Shown in pieces: positions 24,236 to 33,320 of a DNA stretch of 64,000 nucleotides. Where the stretch lies: the NCBI RefSeq assembly GCF_035294165.1, contig NZ_DATGLN010000161.1, positions 1-64,000 on the forward strand. The letters run 5' to 3'. A program made the translations under genes and the position numbers. Each line of letters opens with the position of its first letter. The first letter of the stretch is position 1. The stretch comes from Chthonomonas sp035294165 (lineage in GTDB: Bacteria; Armatimonadota; Chthonomonadetes; Chthonomonadales; Chthonomonadaceae). The notes below the pieces were generated by a model. It did not search any database and was not told the origin of the DNA. It worked only from the letters and a program-made list of their open reading frames with translations.

Positions 24236-24991
24236 ATCTCCCACCTTCACAGATGATCGTTCACAACCGGCTATCAGCAACACAAATTCACCCCGTAGGG
24301 TCATCCCTTGGGCAACGGCCAAAATTTCCGAAAGCAGACCACGGTCTACTCTTTCAAATCTCTTAGTCAAGTCATTCGCAAGAGCCGCTGGCCTATCCCC
24401 AAAGACTTCCAAAGCCATCTCCAGACTCTCGACCAGACGATAGGGGCTTTCATAGTAGATAAGCGTATAGGGGGAGTTTCTATCCGCCTCAAAAAAACGT
24501 CGCCGAGGCCCTGCTTTGCGTGGAGGAAAACCACGAAAGGTAAAGCTATGACACGGCAACCCCGACAAAACCAGCGCCATGACAAAAGCAGTTGGGCCTG
24601 GCACCATAGTGAATGGTATGCTCTCGGTGATGGCCTCTCTAACGACAAGGTAGCCGGGGTCTGCAATCCCTGGCGTTCCCGCATCCGTCACCACCGCGAT
24701 ACGCTTCCCCTCGCGAATTAGCGCCAATATCTGCTGGATAACCCGTTCCTCATTGTGCTCATGGAGGGAAATTTGACGCTTTTCGATGGAGTAGCGCTTC
24801 AGCAACAGGCCTGTCTTTCGCGTATCTTCGCTGGCAATAATATCGGCGCTTTTCAACGCTCTGAGGGCACGTAAGCTTATATCTTCTAAATTCCCAATGG
24901 GAGTGGCCACCAACACAAGAGGAGGCCACTCCTCCTCAATGAGTTCATTTGTAGGAGCGGGCTTCCCCTTCACCTTCCTTATCTTGCCCAA
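24227..24991 (-). CDS. rsmI: 16S rRNA (cytidine(1402)-2'-O)-methyltransferase RsmI
   Basis: 254 residues, tetrapyrrole-methylase fold. RsmI 2'-O-methylates C1402 of 16S rRNA. Motifs: LVLVATPIGNLEDISLRAL, IASEDTRKTGLLLKRY, HEHNEER, VTDAGTPGIADPGY, VPGPTAFVMALVLSGLP, FRGFPPRK and YYESPYRLVESL. The protein is shorter at the C-terminus than E. coli RsmI (286), lacking the terminal HTH-like extension. The TTG at 24991 lies two bases after the SDR stop, with GGAGATG upstream; the first 24 residues before the conserved LVLVATP are not family-typical, and a later start is possible. Confidence 0.92.
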   Translation of the reverse strand: MGKIRKVKGKPAPTNELIEEEWPPLVLVATPIGNLEDISLRALRALKSADIIASEDTRKTGLLLKRYSIEKRQISLHEHNEERVIQQILALIREGKRIAVVTDAGTPGIADPGYLVVREAITESIPFTMVPGPTAFVMALVLSGLPCHSFTFRGFPPRKAGPRRRFFEADRNSPYTLIYYESPYRLVESLEMALEVFGDRPAALANDLTKRFERVDRGLLSEILAVAQGMTLRGEFVLLIAGCERSSVKVGDRL

Positions 24992-24993
24992 CG

Positions 24994-25785
24994 TTAGCGC
25001 ATCTCCTGACCGCCGGTAACGTTAATCGCCTGTCCCGTCATATAACTGGCCTCATCCGAAGCTAAAAACACAACCACATTACACACATCGTCATATGTGC
25101 ACCCTCGCCCCAAAGGCACCTGCGCTTCATACTTGAGCCGCACCTCCTCTTTGGTAAGGCCTTGCGTGCGGGCATATTGCTCATAAAGGCTTTCCTGCCA
25201 CAAGGTGCCATCTAAAAGATTGCCGGGGCACACCGCGTTCACGCGCACTCCATAAGGCGCAAGATCAAGCGCGATCGACTGGGTTAGCCCTATCCCTCCG
25301 AACTTACTTGCAGAATATGCACTGTTGCGAAAACTCCCCTTCTTGCCAGATTTTGAGTTGATTTGAATAATATTTCCTTTTCGTTGCTTTACCATGACCC
25401 TTGCTGCCGCACGAGCACATAAAAAGTAGCCAAAGAGATTCACATCTATCACCCTTCGCCAAGCCTCGGCAGGGAATTCGGTGATGTCGTAGGCAATTAA
25501 AATACCTGCGTTGGCCACAAGGAGATCCAGCGCTCCAAACCGCCGAACGGTCTCCTGCGTCATCCCCTCTACCTGCTCCTCGTTCGTCACGTCCACCTGC
25601 AGTGCTAACGTCTCGGCCCCCGTAGCCCGAGTTATCTCCTCCGCCGTCTTATGAGCTTTCTCGATTTTTACATCGGCGATGGTGATGGCACGACACCCCT
25701 CTCGCGCTAGACGATGAGCAATTGCCTCGCCTAAACCCTGTGCGCCACCGGTAACAATGGCCACCTGATCTTTCAACCGTTCCAT
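24994..25785 (-). CDS. Short-chain dehydrogenase related to sorbitol-6-phosphate 2-dehydrogenase
   Basis: 263 residues, classical SDR. NAD-binding TGGAQGLGEAIA, DVTNEEQV, NAGI, and catalytic Ser145 region INSKSG with YSASKFG (Tyr-x-x-x-Lys). The C-terminal part, CPGNLLDGTLWQESLYEQYA, VPLGRGCTYDDVCNVVVFLA and GQAINVTGGQEMR, is the pattern of the SrlD-like subgroup (sorbitol-6-phosphate dehydrogenase). Asp rather than Arg follows the glycine-rich turn (IADV), favouring NAD over NADP. ATG 25785 has AAGGAG about 11 bases upstream. Together with the long alcohol dehydrogenase nearby it may serve polyol oxidation, but the substrate is inferred only from similarity of motifs. Confidence 0.85.
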   Translation of the reverse strand: MERLKDQVAIVTGGAQGLGEAIAHRLAREGCRAITIADVKIEKAHKTAEEITRATGAETLALQVDVTNEEQVEGMTQETVRRFGALDLLVANAGILIAYDITEFPAEAWRRVIDVNLFGYFLCARAAARVMVKQRKGNIIQINSKSGKKGSFRNSAYSASKFGGIGLTQSIALDLAPYGVRVNAVCPGNLLDGTLWQESLYEQYARTQGLTKEEVRLKYEAQVPLGRGCTYDDVCNVVVFLASDEASYMTGQAINVTGGQEMR

Positions 25786-25908
25786 TTTTGCATCGCTCCT
25801 TAATGGATTTGTACAATTTAGAAGGAAATAGCCTATATAACGTCGAACTTTGGGCGGGTTCTATTATCATATCACATATGCATTATCCTCACTTCGGAGA
25901 ACTTGTGA

Positions 25909-28713
25909 ATGCCCTATTTCACCCAGAAATATCGAAGCACCTTTCTTCTACCTATCTTCCTTATCTGTCTGCTCATTCCCGCGGGGGTGAGCGCTAGAGT
26001 CAGACTTCGCATAGACGACAACTGGCGATTTCATCTTGGCGATATACCCCTATCTCATGAGGGCGTCCCTATCACCTCCTGGCGCTGGGCTAAGATAGGG
26101 AGTGGCCCTCCGGATATTATGCCCTATCTCTCAAAACACCTGGATGTAACATCGTGGCCTACCACGTCTCCCGGTCAGGATACCTTTCATGGTCAATCGG
26201 GTTACAATGTTTATTGGACACTCCTACCATCTATCCCTTATCACCATCCTATCTTACACTTCGATAGTATGGGTCATGATGTACGTGTTTTTCTTAACGG
26301 TCAGTTTCTCTACCATCACTCACATTGGAATATTCCTTTTAAGGTTCCATTATCCTTAAAATGTCTCACCAAAAACATAAACAGCGTTCTTGTCCTCCTT
26401 CACCGTACCGACGGTATCGCTGGAATTGGTAATGTGACACTCTTACCAAACCTAGACACACCTGAAGGCCCAGCCCTTCCAAACTATGATGATCGCGGCT
26501 GGCGTATTGTCCATCTGCCGCATGACTTTGTCATTGAGGGTCAGTATGACAAAAATACAGATGGCTCTCATGGATATCTACCGACGAATGTGGCCTGGTA
26601 CCGCAAACATTTCTATTTACCTGTCGCAGCAAAAGGCAAGAGTATATGGGTCTACTTCGAAGGAATCTATCGTGATAGCCGCTTTTGGCTTAATGGTCAC
26701 TTTCTTGGTCGCCATCGCAGTGGCTATATTGGAGTACGCTACAATCTGTCGCCATATCTACACTATGGGGCATGGAATACATTAACCATTCGAGTGGACG
26801 CGCGAGGGGAAGAAGGGTGGTGGTATGAAGGTGGAGGTATTTATCGCCATGTTTGGCTCACGATTGCAAATCCTGTTCACGTAACCCCTTGGGGTGTTTT
26901 TGTTATCTCTAAACTTCCCTCGACAGACCGAGCAACTCTCACGCTACAGACAGATATTACAAACAATCGGCTACAGCCCGTTCCCGTTCGCCTCGTAAAC
27001 CTCATCATTGACGCTATGGGTAAAATAGTGGCTAGCAAGACTTTTTCAACTATTCTGCCGGCCGCGCACATAACACATATTCAGCAGCAAGCAACAGTTA
27101 TCCACCCTCACCTTTGGTCTATTGCTTCACCTTACCTCTACCAGGTCGTCAGTATCATTGAACAGAACTCTCATAGGCTCGATGAAGTCAGCACAAACAT
27201 TGGGATTCGGACGATAGAGTTTCGCTCTAATAGCGGTTTTTACCTCAATGGAAAGCCGCTTAAAATCATGGGAACATGCAACCATCAAGATTTCGCCGGT
27301 CTGGGGAATGCGTTGCCGGATAATCTGCAGTGGTGGAGGATCGAGCAACTGAAGAAAATGGGTTCCAATGCTTACCGTACCGCTCATGATCCGCAGAACG
27401 AATCGTTGCTCGATGCTTGCGATCATCTAGGAATGCTCGTTATGGATGAAAACCGCCATCTCGGTGCTGTCTACACACCTAAAACTCTTCCTGATGCCCC
27501 CTATACGAACCTATCCGATCTGGCCGATATGATTCGTCGAGATCGCAACCACCCAAGCATTATCATGTGGTCCATGTGCAATGAAGAGCCGCTACAAGGA
27601 ACCCCAGAGGGAGCGCGTCTCTTTGAGGCTATGAAGCAGGTGGTCCAGTCCCTAGACCCTACACGCCCCGTTACCTGTGCCATGAATGGTGGATGGGGTC
27701 GCGGAATTACCTTAGTAGAAGACCTTCAGGGAGGAAATTACCACCCTCAAGATTACGATTGGTTTCACAAGCAGTTCCCGAATAAACCTTTCTTTGCCAG
27801 CGAGTCGGCGAGCACCGTGGGAGATCGAGGCATCTACGCAAATGACCCTCAAAAGGGCTACGTCGCCGCCTACGACCTCTACGCCCCTCCATGGGCGCAA
27901 ACGGCCGAAGTGGCGTGGAAAGCAGTTGTAACGCGTCCCTTCGTTGCTGGCTGCTTTGTCTGGACTGGTTTCGACTATCGGGGCAAACCTATTCCCTACT
28001 GGTGGCCCTGCATCAACGCTCACTTTGGCATCATGGACATGTGCGGATTTCCAAAAGATAACTACTACTACTATAAAGCATGGTGGGGAGATAAACCGCT
28101 TGTCCATATCCTCCCTCACTGGAACTGGCCGGTTCACGAGAGGGAGGGCGATGAACTCGAAGGAAAACCTATCGAGGTATGGTGCTATAGCAATGCGAGT
28201 GAAGTAGAACTGTTCCTGAATGGTCAGAGCCTAGGCAAAAAAGCCATGCCTATGTGGGGACATGTGGAGTGGAATGTACCCTACCAACCGGGCAAACTTG
28301 AAGCCAAGGCTTACAGTAAAACCGGCAAGGTAGTTGCTACGGATGTCGTAGAGACAACAGGCCCTCCGGAGGCTTTACATCTTTCTACAAATCTCACCAC
28401 TCTTCCTGCCGATGGTGAGGAGGTGGCTCTCGTCGAGGTAGATGTGGTGGACGCGCAAGGCAGAGTAGTCCCCACCGCCGATAATCTCGTGCGTTTCCAA
28501 GTGACAGGAGCAGGCGAGATCGCAGGTGTTGGAAATGGTGATCCAAGCTGTCATCAACCTAATATTGCCGACTATCGCAACGCCTTTAATGGCAAATGCC
28601 TGCTTATTATACGTGCCGGCAAACATCCCGGCCACATTCGCATCCGAGCTATGTCGGATGGTCTCAAACCGGCAAGCATCACGCTCAAAACGTTTCCATC
28701 GTCCTTGAAATAA
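25909..28713 (+). CDS. Secreted glycoside hydrolase family 2 (beta-galactosidase-like)
   Basis: 934 residues. A signal peptide (RSTFLLPIFLICLLIPAGVSA) exports it. The order is an unusual N-terminal segment (about 30-190, with a lectin-like GHDVRVFLNGQFL), the GH2 sugar-binding jelly roll (GWRIVHLPHDFVIEG, FEGIYRDSRFWLNGHFLG), an Ig-like domain, and the TIM barrel. Acid/base Glu559 lies in MWSMCNEEP and nucleophile Glu632 in FFASESAST. The C-terminus has a DUF4982-type domain (EVELFLNGQSLGKK) and an Ig/invasin-like domain (LPADGEEVALVEVDVVDAQG). The first segment looks like a partial repeat of the jelly roll, since both contain VFLNGQFL/FWLNGHFL. ATG 25909 follows GGAG by 11 bases. Natural substrate undetermined; galactose mutarotase follows. 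Confidence 0.9.
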   Translation: MPYFTQKYRSTFLLPIFLICLLIPAGVSARVRLRIDDNWRFHLGDIPLSHEGVPITSWRWAKIGSGPPDIMPYLSKHLDVTSWPTTSPGQDTFHGQSGYNVYWTLLPSIPYHHPILHFDSMGHDVRVFLNGQFLYHHSHWNIPFKVPLSLKCLTKNINSVLVLLHRTDGIAGIGNVTLLPNLDTPEGPALPNYDDRGWRIVHLPHDFVIEGQYDKNTDGSHGYLPTNVAWYRKHFYLPVAAKGKSIWVYFEGIYRDSRFWLNGHFLGRHRSGYIGVRYNLSPYLHYGAWNTLTIRVDARGEEGWWYEGGGIYRHVWLTIANPVHVTPWGVFVISKLPSTDRATLTLQTDITNNRLQPVPVRLVNLIIDAMGKIVASKTFSTILPAAHITHIQQQATVIHPHLWSIASPYLYQVVSIIEQNSHRLDEVSTNIGIRTIEFRSNSGFYLNGKPLKIMGTCNHQDFAGLGNALPDNLQWWRIEQLKKMGSNAYRTAHDPQNESLLDACDHLGMLVMDENRHLGAVYTPKTLPDAPYTNLSDLADMIRRDRNHPSIIMWSMCNEEPLQGTPEGARLFEAMKQVVQSLDPTRPVTCAMNGGWGRGITLVEDLQGGNYHPQDYDWFHKQFPNKPFFASESASTVGDRGIYANDPQKGYVAAYDLYAPPWAQTAEVAWKAVVTRPFVAGCFVWTGFDYRGKPIPYWWPCINAHFGIMDMCGFPKDNYYYYKAWWGDKPLVHILPHWNWPVHEREGDELEGKPIEVWCYSNASEVELFLNGQSLGKKAMPMWGHVEWNVPYQPGKLEAKAYSKTGKVVATDVVETTGPPEALHLSTNLTTLPADGEEVALVEVDVVDAQGRVVPTADNLVRFQVTGAGEIAGVGNGDPSCHQPNIADYRNAFNGKCLLIIRAGKHPGHIRIRAMSDGLKPASITLKTFPSSLK

Positions 28714-28763
28714 TCTCGCAAAATGCATGGGAGAGCCAGTTGATTCAACAGGAGATATTTGGA

Positions 28764-29822
28764 ATGCTTCCTACTGAGGGGGTCAGCCTTGAGGGGAAGG
28801 GCGTCGGCCTTGAAGAACCTGTCTTTATTTTTACGCTAACCAACTCGCTTGGCTCCATCGCTCGCGTCACAAACTACGGAGCCATCCTAACCTCCCTGGC
28901 CGTTCCCGATCGCGAGGGGAATATCGGAGAGGTAACCCTTGGCTTTAATCGGCTAGAGGGCTATCTCGCTCCACACCCCCACTTTGGTGCAACCATTGGT
29001 CGGGTGGCTAACCGCATCTCCAATGCGGAGTTCACTCTCCATGGCAGACAGTATGCCTTAGTGGCCAACCACGGCGCACACACACTTCATGGCGGCAAGC
29101 AGGGGTTTGATAAGCAGCTTTGGCAGGCAACTCCGCAGCCGGCGAAAAACGCCGTTACCTTCGCCCGCCTCAGCCCCGATGGTGAAGAGGGCTTTCCGGG
29201 TAACCTGCTAGTAACGGTTACTTTTACCCTTACCGAAGGCAATGCTCTTCGCCTTGACTATTTGGCCACAACTGACTTAGATACCCCAGTCAATCTCACG
29301 AACCACACCTATTTTAACCTATCGGGCGAAGGCGATATCCTTGATCACGAGCTTGTGCTCAATGCCTATCTCTACACACCCACCAACGACGCACTGATCC
29401 CAACAGGAGAAATTTGGAGTGTTAAGAATACTCCTCTCGACTTTACTCAGCCGACTGCAATCGGTGCGCGTATTCATGAACTTCCAGAGGCCATTGGCGG
29501 ATACGACCACAACTTCATCCTCCATAAACCGAACGAAGCAGCCGTAGCTCTTACCTTCATGGCACGGGTGTACGCTCCTAAAACAGGTCGCATTATGGAA
29601 GTCTATACAACAGAGCCAGGAGTACAACTCTATACGATGAATCGCGTTCCCGACAACCTGTCTAGCCGAGATGGGAAGCCCTATTCGCCTCATGCGGGGT
29701 TCTGCCTAGAAGCTCAGCATTTTCCCGACTCGTTGCATCAGCCGCACTTTCCCTCGATTCTGCTAACCCCAAACACCACTTATCGCCAAACAACTATATA
29801 TCAATTTAAAACCGATCGTTAA
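28764..29822 (+). CDS. galM: Aldose 1-epimerase (galactose mutarotase)
   Basis: 352 residues. Interconverts alpha and beta anomers of galactose or glucose, feeding sugars from the preceding GH2 enzyme into the cell's pathways. Motifs: NYGAILTSLAVPDREG, FGATIGRVANRI, AHTLHGGKQGFDKQLW, catalytic His in VNLTNHTYFNLSG, GGYDHNFIL and catalytic Glu in FCLEAQHFPDS. ATG 28764 follows AGGAG by about ten bases; the frame extends upstream into the GH2 3' end but that part has no support. It lies 50 bases after the GH2 stop, probably on the same transcript. Confidence 0.93.
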   Translation: MLPTEGVSLEGKGVGLEEPVFIFTLTNSLGSIARVTNYGAILTSLAVPDREGNIGEVTLGFNRLEGYLAPHPHFGATIGRVANRISNAEFTLHGRQYALVANHGAHTLHGGKQGFDKQLWQATPQPAKNAVTFARLSPDGEEGFPGNLLVTVTFTLTEGNALRLDYLATTDLDTPVNLTNHTYFNLSGEGDILDHELVLNAYLYTPTNDALIPTGEIWSVKNTPLDFTQPTAIGARIHELPEAIGGYDHNFILHKPNEAAVALTFMARVYAPKTGRIMEVYTTEPGVQLYTMNRVPDNLSSRDGKPYSPHAGFCLEAQHFPDSLHQPHFPSILLTPNTTYRQTTIYQFKTDR

Positions 29823-29830
29823 AACCTATT

Positions 29831-31549
29831 TCAAAGCAGCAAACGCAAAAGCTCTTCCTCGGCCGCTTTTGTCCAGAATTTGCCATCTTCTAACCTATCA
29901 TACACAGAAGGCAGCACACCTTGCAGATCGGGCAAGGCAGTGAGCGGCAGTTGGTGTATATGGGGAAAAATAAGGGTCTTCCCAGGGAATCTTCCTTCCT
30001 TCACTGCCTGAAGACCATCACGTGCGGCTTCCATCCCACCAATTGCCGCCAGGGATGCATTTGTGTTAAGCTCACCTTGCTCTACACGTGCCAAAGTATC
30101 CCGCATGGCAGCCAAAGAGGAGCCACTGCTGCCGATAAACCGGCAACCATCCTGCACAATGCGCTCACAAGGCACCTCTACTTTCGTCCCTCTGGCGACG
30201 CCGGCAAAGATATTAAACCAACCTCCTTTTGCGAGAAGCGGCCATACCGCTTCTATCGCGGCAGGATCGGCCACCATGCTAACGATGTCATCGAATGCCC
30301 GACCGTGAGTTAGCTTTAACAGCATTTCGGCCTGCTGGTCGAAACTCATCCCCCGCACATTGCGGGTAATCAGCTCTATTTTGCGCTGTCTAGCCAGGTT
30401 CCCAAAGCGCTCATTCAAGCTTGCCAACCTATCATCATGCCTATCGGTTACAACGATAAGTCCTGGAGGTTCGCGCAACTGCAATGCTCGTTGAACGTGC
30501 ATCTGCCCCATAGGCCCCGCAGCACCGATAAACCAAGCGCATCCTTCGGCGCGCAATTCGGCTGTACGCGGTTCTTGGTAAGCGTCTGCCAGCCTATTTC
30601 CCTTCGCACCCACATAAAAACGACGATTATAATGAACCCGGCCAATGTCAAGGGCAACTTTTGACGGGAAAGGCTCGGTTAAGGCAAGTATCACCACACC
30701 ATCATCGGCCGGCATGTCACAAACTTTCTCTACGACCTTGGCATCCCAACGGCCGGCGATAACAATATCATCAAAGTTCCCGATGCTGTCATCTATCATA
30801 TCGCTCACAGAAAGCTGTGTCACCTTCACATTCGCTGCCTCAACCTGTCGCGCTATAGAGGTAATATTAAGTTCGTCACAAGCGATAAGAACTATTTCTC
30901 TCAGGTTTGCCCTGCATAACATCTCCACCAGCTCAATGTCCTCACCGCCTTCGCCTACAACCAGCAGAAAGCGACCTCCCGGCTTGGGATGTGAGCGATG
31001 AGCGATCTCATAGGACGCAACCACACAGGCCCAAGGCTCTACCAACGCGGCCTCAACATAGCCTGTCGTGGCCTGAATTGGCAATAGATAGCAACCCTCA
31101 TCACCCTCAATCATCTCTCGTGGAATGATGCCATACTCAGACAATCCTCCACGAAACACATAACCATAGGCCATGGACTTGCCCTTATAAAACACGTCGG
31201 CTTGAATAACGTAGCGCTCTCCACGTTTGAATCGTCCAACTAGCTCGTCTCCCACATCTATCACCGTGCAGCAAACCTCATGCCCTAGCGTCACCGGCTC
31301 TTTGGTAAGGTCACGTCCGATCAGCCGCGGATGCTGCTCGCCAAGCGCCACCACCTTCGTGTCGGAATAGCATAGGCCACAAGCATCATGGCGTACCAAC
31401 AGTTCATGCGGGCCACATTTCGGCGTCTCCTCCACTTCAGGCGCTCCGTTACGTCCAAAGTTCTCGAGGCCTGCCCCATACAAATTCCACCGCAACATCT
31501 TCGTAGGAACAGTCCCTACAGCCTTACGATACTGTTCTAACTTATCCAT
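29831..31549 (-). CDS. Long zinc-type medium-chain dehydrogenase with duplicated nucleotide-binding region
   Basis: 572 residues, against 340-430 for usual MDR enzymes. The N-terminal GroES-like domain carries the catalytic zinc ligands: Cys in DACGLCYSDTK and His-Glu in LGHEVCC. Two Rossmann-like stretches follow: GGRFLLVVGEGGEDIELVEM (about 190-310) and CAWFIGAAGPMGQMHVQRAL (about 340-460). The second has the standard GxGxxG-like start. The structural-zinc lobe is not evident. The layout recalls large L-sorbose-1-phosphate reductase-like proteins, which suits the nearby SrlD-like SDR, but this is inference. ATG 31549 overlaps the rdgB stop by one base (TGATG), so it is co-translated with rdgB and rph. 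Confidence 0.8.
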   Translation of the reverse strand: MDKLEQYRKAVGTVPTKMLRWNLYGAGLENFGRNGAPEVEETPKCGPHELLVRHDACGLCYSDTKVVALGEQHPRLIGRDLTKEPVTLGHEVCCTVIDVGDELVGRFKRGERYVIQADVFYKGKSMAYGYVFRGGLSEYGIIPREMIEGDEGCYLLPIQATTGYVEAALVEPWACVVASYEIAHRSHPKPGGRFLLVVGEGGEDIELVEMLCRANLREIVLIACDELNITSIARQVEAANVKVTQLSVSDMIDDSIGNFDDIVIAGRWDAKVVEKVCDMPADDGVVILALTEPFPSKVALDIGRVHYNRRFYVGAKGNRLADAYQEPRTAELRAEGCAWFIGAAGPMGQMHVQRALQLREPPGLIVVTDRHDDRLASLNERFGNLARQRKIELITRNVRGMSFDQQAEMLLKLTHGRAFDDIVSMVADPAAIEAVWPLLAKGGWFNIFAGVARGTKVEVPCERIVQDGCRFIGSSGSSLAAMRDTLARVEQGELNTNASLAAIGGMEAARDGLQAVKEGRFPGKTLIFPHIHQLPLTALPDLQGVLPSVYDRLEDGKFWTKAAEEELLRLLL

Positions 31550-32172
31550 CAGCGTTCTCTCGAATCGAGTTGAAATAGGCTTCTTAGAATCGGGATCACA
31601 CCCCGTAAAGCCATCCCACGATGACTTATCCGATGCTTCTCATCGGGTGTCAGTTCTGCCATATGCCTGCCAAGCTGGGGCAGATAAAAAATCGGATCAT
31701 ATCCAAAACCGTAGGTCCCACGTTTTTCATGGGCAACTATCCCCTCACAAATACCCTCACTAACGAACTCCTGTCCATCCGGGGTTGCAATCACTACGAC
31801 ACATTGAAATCGGCAGGTACGGCTCTCATCCGGAACATGTCGCATGATCTCGAGAATTTTGTCCATCTTTTCCTCAAAGGAGGTATCGGCCCCTAGAAAA
31901 CGATGAGAGTGAACGCCGGGCGCCCCATTCAATGCATCAATCACCAACCCTCCATCGTCTGCCATGGCAACCCTTCCCGCATGTTTTGCGGCGGCTACCG
32001 CCTTCAAACGAGCGTTCTCATAAAATGTCTCTCCAGTCTCTTCAACCATAGCCATCGGCGCGATGTCGTTTAGGGTCAGTAGTGTCAATTCCGGGCAATA
32101 CGTTCCAATAATCTGAAGCATCTCCCGCCCCTTCTTCGGATTCGTGGTCGCAATAAGCAACTCCTTCTTCAT
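31549..32172 (-). CDS. rdgB: Non-canonical purine NTP pyrophosphatase (RdgB/HAM1)
   Basis: 207 residues. Removes ITP, dITP and XTP by hydrolysis to monophosphate and pyrophosphate. Motifs: IATTNPKKGREM, ETGETFYENARLKA, ADDGGLVIDAL (usually DDSGL, here Gly for Ser), GAPGVHSHRF, GFGYDPIFY and HRISHRGMAL. It starts three bases after the rph stop. The rph-rdgB pairing is common in bacteria. Confidence 0.93.
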   Translation of the reverse strand: MKKELLIATTNPKKGREMLQIIGTYCPELTLLTLNDIAPMAMVEETGETFYENARLKAVAAAKHAGRVAMADDGGLVIDALNGAPGVHSHRFLGADTSFEEKMDKILEIMRHVPDESRTCRFQCVVVIATPDGQEFVSEGICEGIVAHEKRGTYGFGYDPIFYLPQLGRHMAELTPDEKHRISHRGMALRGVIPILRSLFQLDSRER

Positions 32173-32175
32173 AGC

Positions 32176-32901
32176 CTACAGAATCCCCTCCAAAGCCGCA
32201 CGCTGCAGTTTGAAAAGTTGTTCCAGCCCCACCTGCGCAAGATCGAGAAGACGCAAAAGGCGATTCCGATCAAACGGTGTCATTTCGGCAGTCCCCTGTA
32301 TCTCAACGTAACGGCCTTTGTCGGTCATAACCACATTCATATCCACCGCACAACGATGATCCTCTTCATAGCAGAGATCAAGCAACTCATCACTACCAAC
32401 CACCCCTACACTTACCGCAGCCACCATTCCTGTCAGCGGCATTCTCGCAATAATGCCTTCATCTACTAATTTTCTACAGGCCTCGGCAAGTGCCACAAAA
32501 GAGCCAGTGATGGCTGCACAACGCGTTCCGCCATCCGCTTGAAGCACGTCGCAGTCTATCCAAATCGTCCGCTCTTCCAAGACCGGCATCTCAACAACTG
32601 CTCTCAAGCTTCTTCCTATCAACCGTTGAATCTCTACCGTCCTGCCAGATGGTCCATTTCGCCCCTCCCGAGGCGTACGAATGTTCGTCGAGCGTGGCAA
32701 CATCCCATACTCCGCAGTAACCCACCCCATTTCTCCTTCGAGCTTTCTGAATGGCGGCAACTTCTCCTCTACCGATGCCGTACAGATTACCTTCGTATTC
32801 CCCATCTCGATCAAACACGAACCTTCCGCGTTGGGCATAAACCCTCGTGTGATCTTCGTCGGTCGCAATTGGGCACTTCCACGTCCGTCAAATCGCGGCA
32901 T
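32176..32901 (-). CDS. rph: Ribonuclease PH
   Basis: 241 residues, full length. Phosphorolytic 3'-5' exoribonuclease trimming tRNA 3' ends. Motifs: RGSAQLRPTKITRGF, EGSCLIEMGNTKVICTASVE, GWVTAEYGMLPRST, RTVEIQRLIGRSLRAVV with the phosphate-binding arginine region, DCDVLQADGGTRCAAITG and DMNVVMTDKGRYVEIQGTAE. First gene of the rph-rdgB-dehydrogenase operon; divergent from amt across a 419-base gap that holds the transposon-end remnant. Confidence 0.95.
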   Translation of the reverse strand: MPRFDGRGSAQLRPTKITRGFMPNAEGSCLIEMGNTKVICTASVEEKLPPFRKLEGEMGWVTAEYGMLPRSTNIRTPREGRNGPSGRTVEIQRLIGRSLRAVVEMPVLEERTIWIDCDVLQADGGTRCAAITGSFVALAEACRKLVDEGIIARMPLTGMVAAVSVGVVGSDELLDLCYEEDHRCAVDMNVVMTDKGRYVEIQGTAEMTPFDRNRLLRLLDLAQVGLEQLFKLQRAALEGIL

Positions 32902-32989
32902 AGGCGTTCCTTCCTCGCTTCAATTTTTTCTCTGCCTATCTTACCCCCTATCTCATGATTCTGCTTGCATTCCGTCGGCATTGAATTTA

Positions 32990-33242
32990 GGTATTGACAT
33001 ACATCCTCATGGGGTGCCAAAATAGAGCTATCAAACTCACGCAGCTGTGAGTGCTTCGAAACCCTCTTTTCAGACCGACGGCGTAGTCGGCATTTAGAGC
33101 CGCCTAGTGGCCGAGCCACCTTAGCCCTGCGTGGCATCAACCTCATGCCACACGGTGCATTCCATTCCTTGTTCTACACGCACCAAGAATGTGTCTCGGC
33201 TCGCCGTCTGTCTGAGGAACTGGGTTCCTCCTTCAGACGGTG
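32990..33242 (-). mobile_element. Solo 3' end of a TnpB-type (IS200/IS605-like) element with structured RNA-like hairpins
   Basis: On the minus strand this stretch contains, in order, a long interrupted hairpin (33240-33204: CCGTCTG and GAGGAAC arms), a 7-bp hairpin (33151-33131: GTGGCAT/ATGCCAC), smaller GC stems, then 28 bases at 33054-33027 that match 23 of 28 aligned positions of the end of the tnpB remnant at 53422-53448, and finally CCCCATGAGGATG followed by TGTCAA (33014-32994). One frame here reads KEGFEALTAA-stop, matching the remnant's KVAALTEREL end. No intact reading frame is present. The hairpins and right-end-like tail fit an omega-RNA region. The rest of the 419-base rph-amt gap shows only the amt Shine-Dalgarno site. 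On the plus strand TTGACA (32994) with CAAAAT 18 bases on could serve as an amt promoter. Confidence 0.5.
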
Positions 33243-33320
33243 GCGTCCCTCTTACGTTCACTCAATGTCCGAATCTTTTCGCAATGCAGCCTATCTACCA
33301 CAGGAGGAACCTAACAAAGT

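Noticed and set aside
28596..28763. Extended N-terminus of galactose mutarotase
   Set aside because: Overlaps the GH2 3' end, has no family similarity, and ATG 28764 has a proper Shine-Dalgarno site.
32811..33146. 111-codon minus-strand frame overlapping the start of rph
   Set aside because: Reads through the transposon-end remnant and into rph in the wrong frame; no ribosome site and no domain.
33131..33242. Hairpins as a plus-strand nitrogen-sensing riboswitch for amt
   Set aside because: No conserved core of any known glutamine or ammonium-linked RNA could be recognised, and the minus-strand transposon-end reading explains more of the region.
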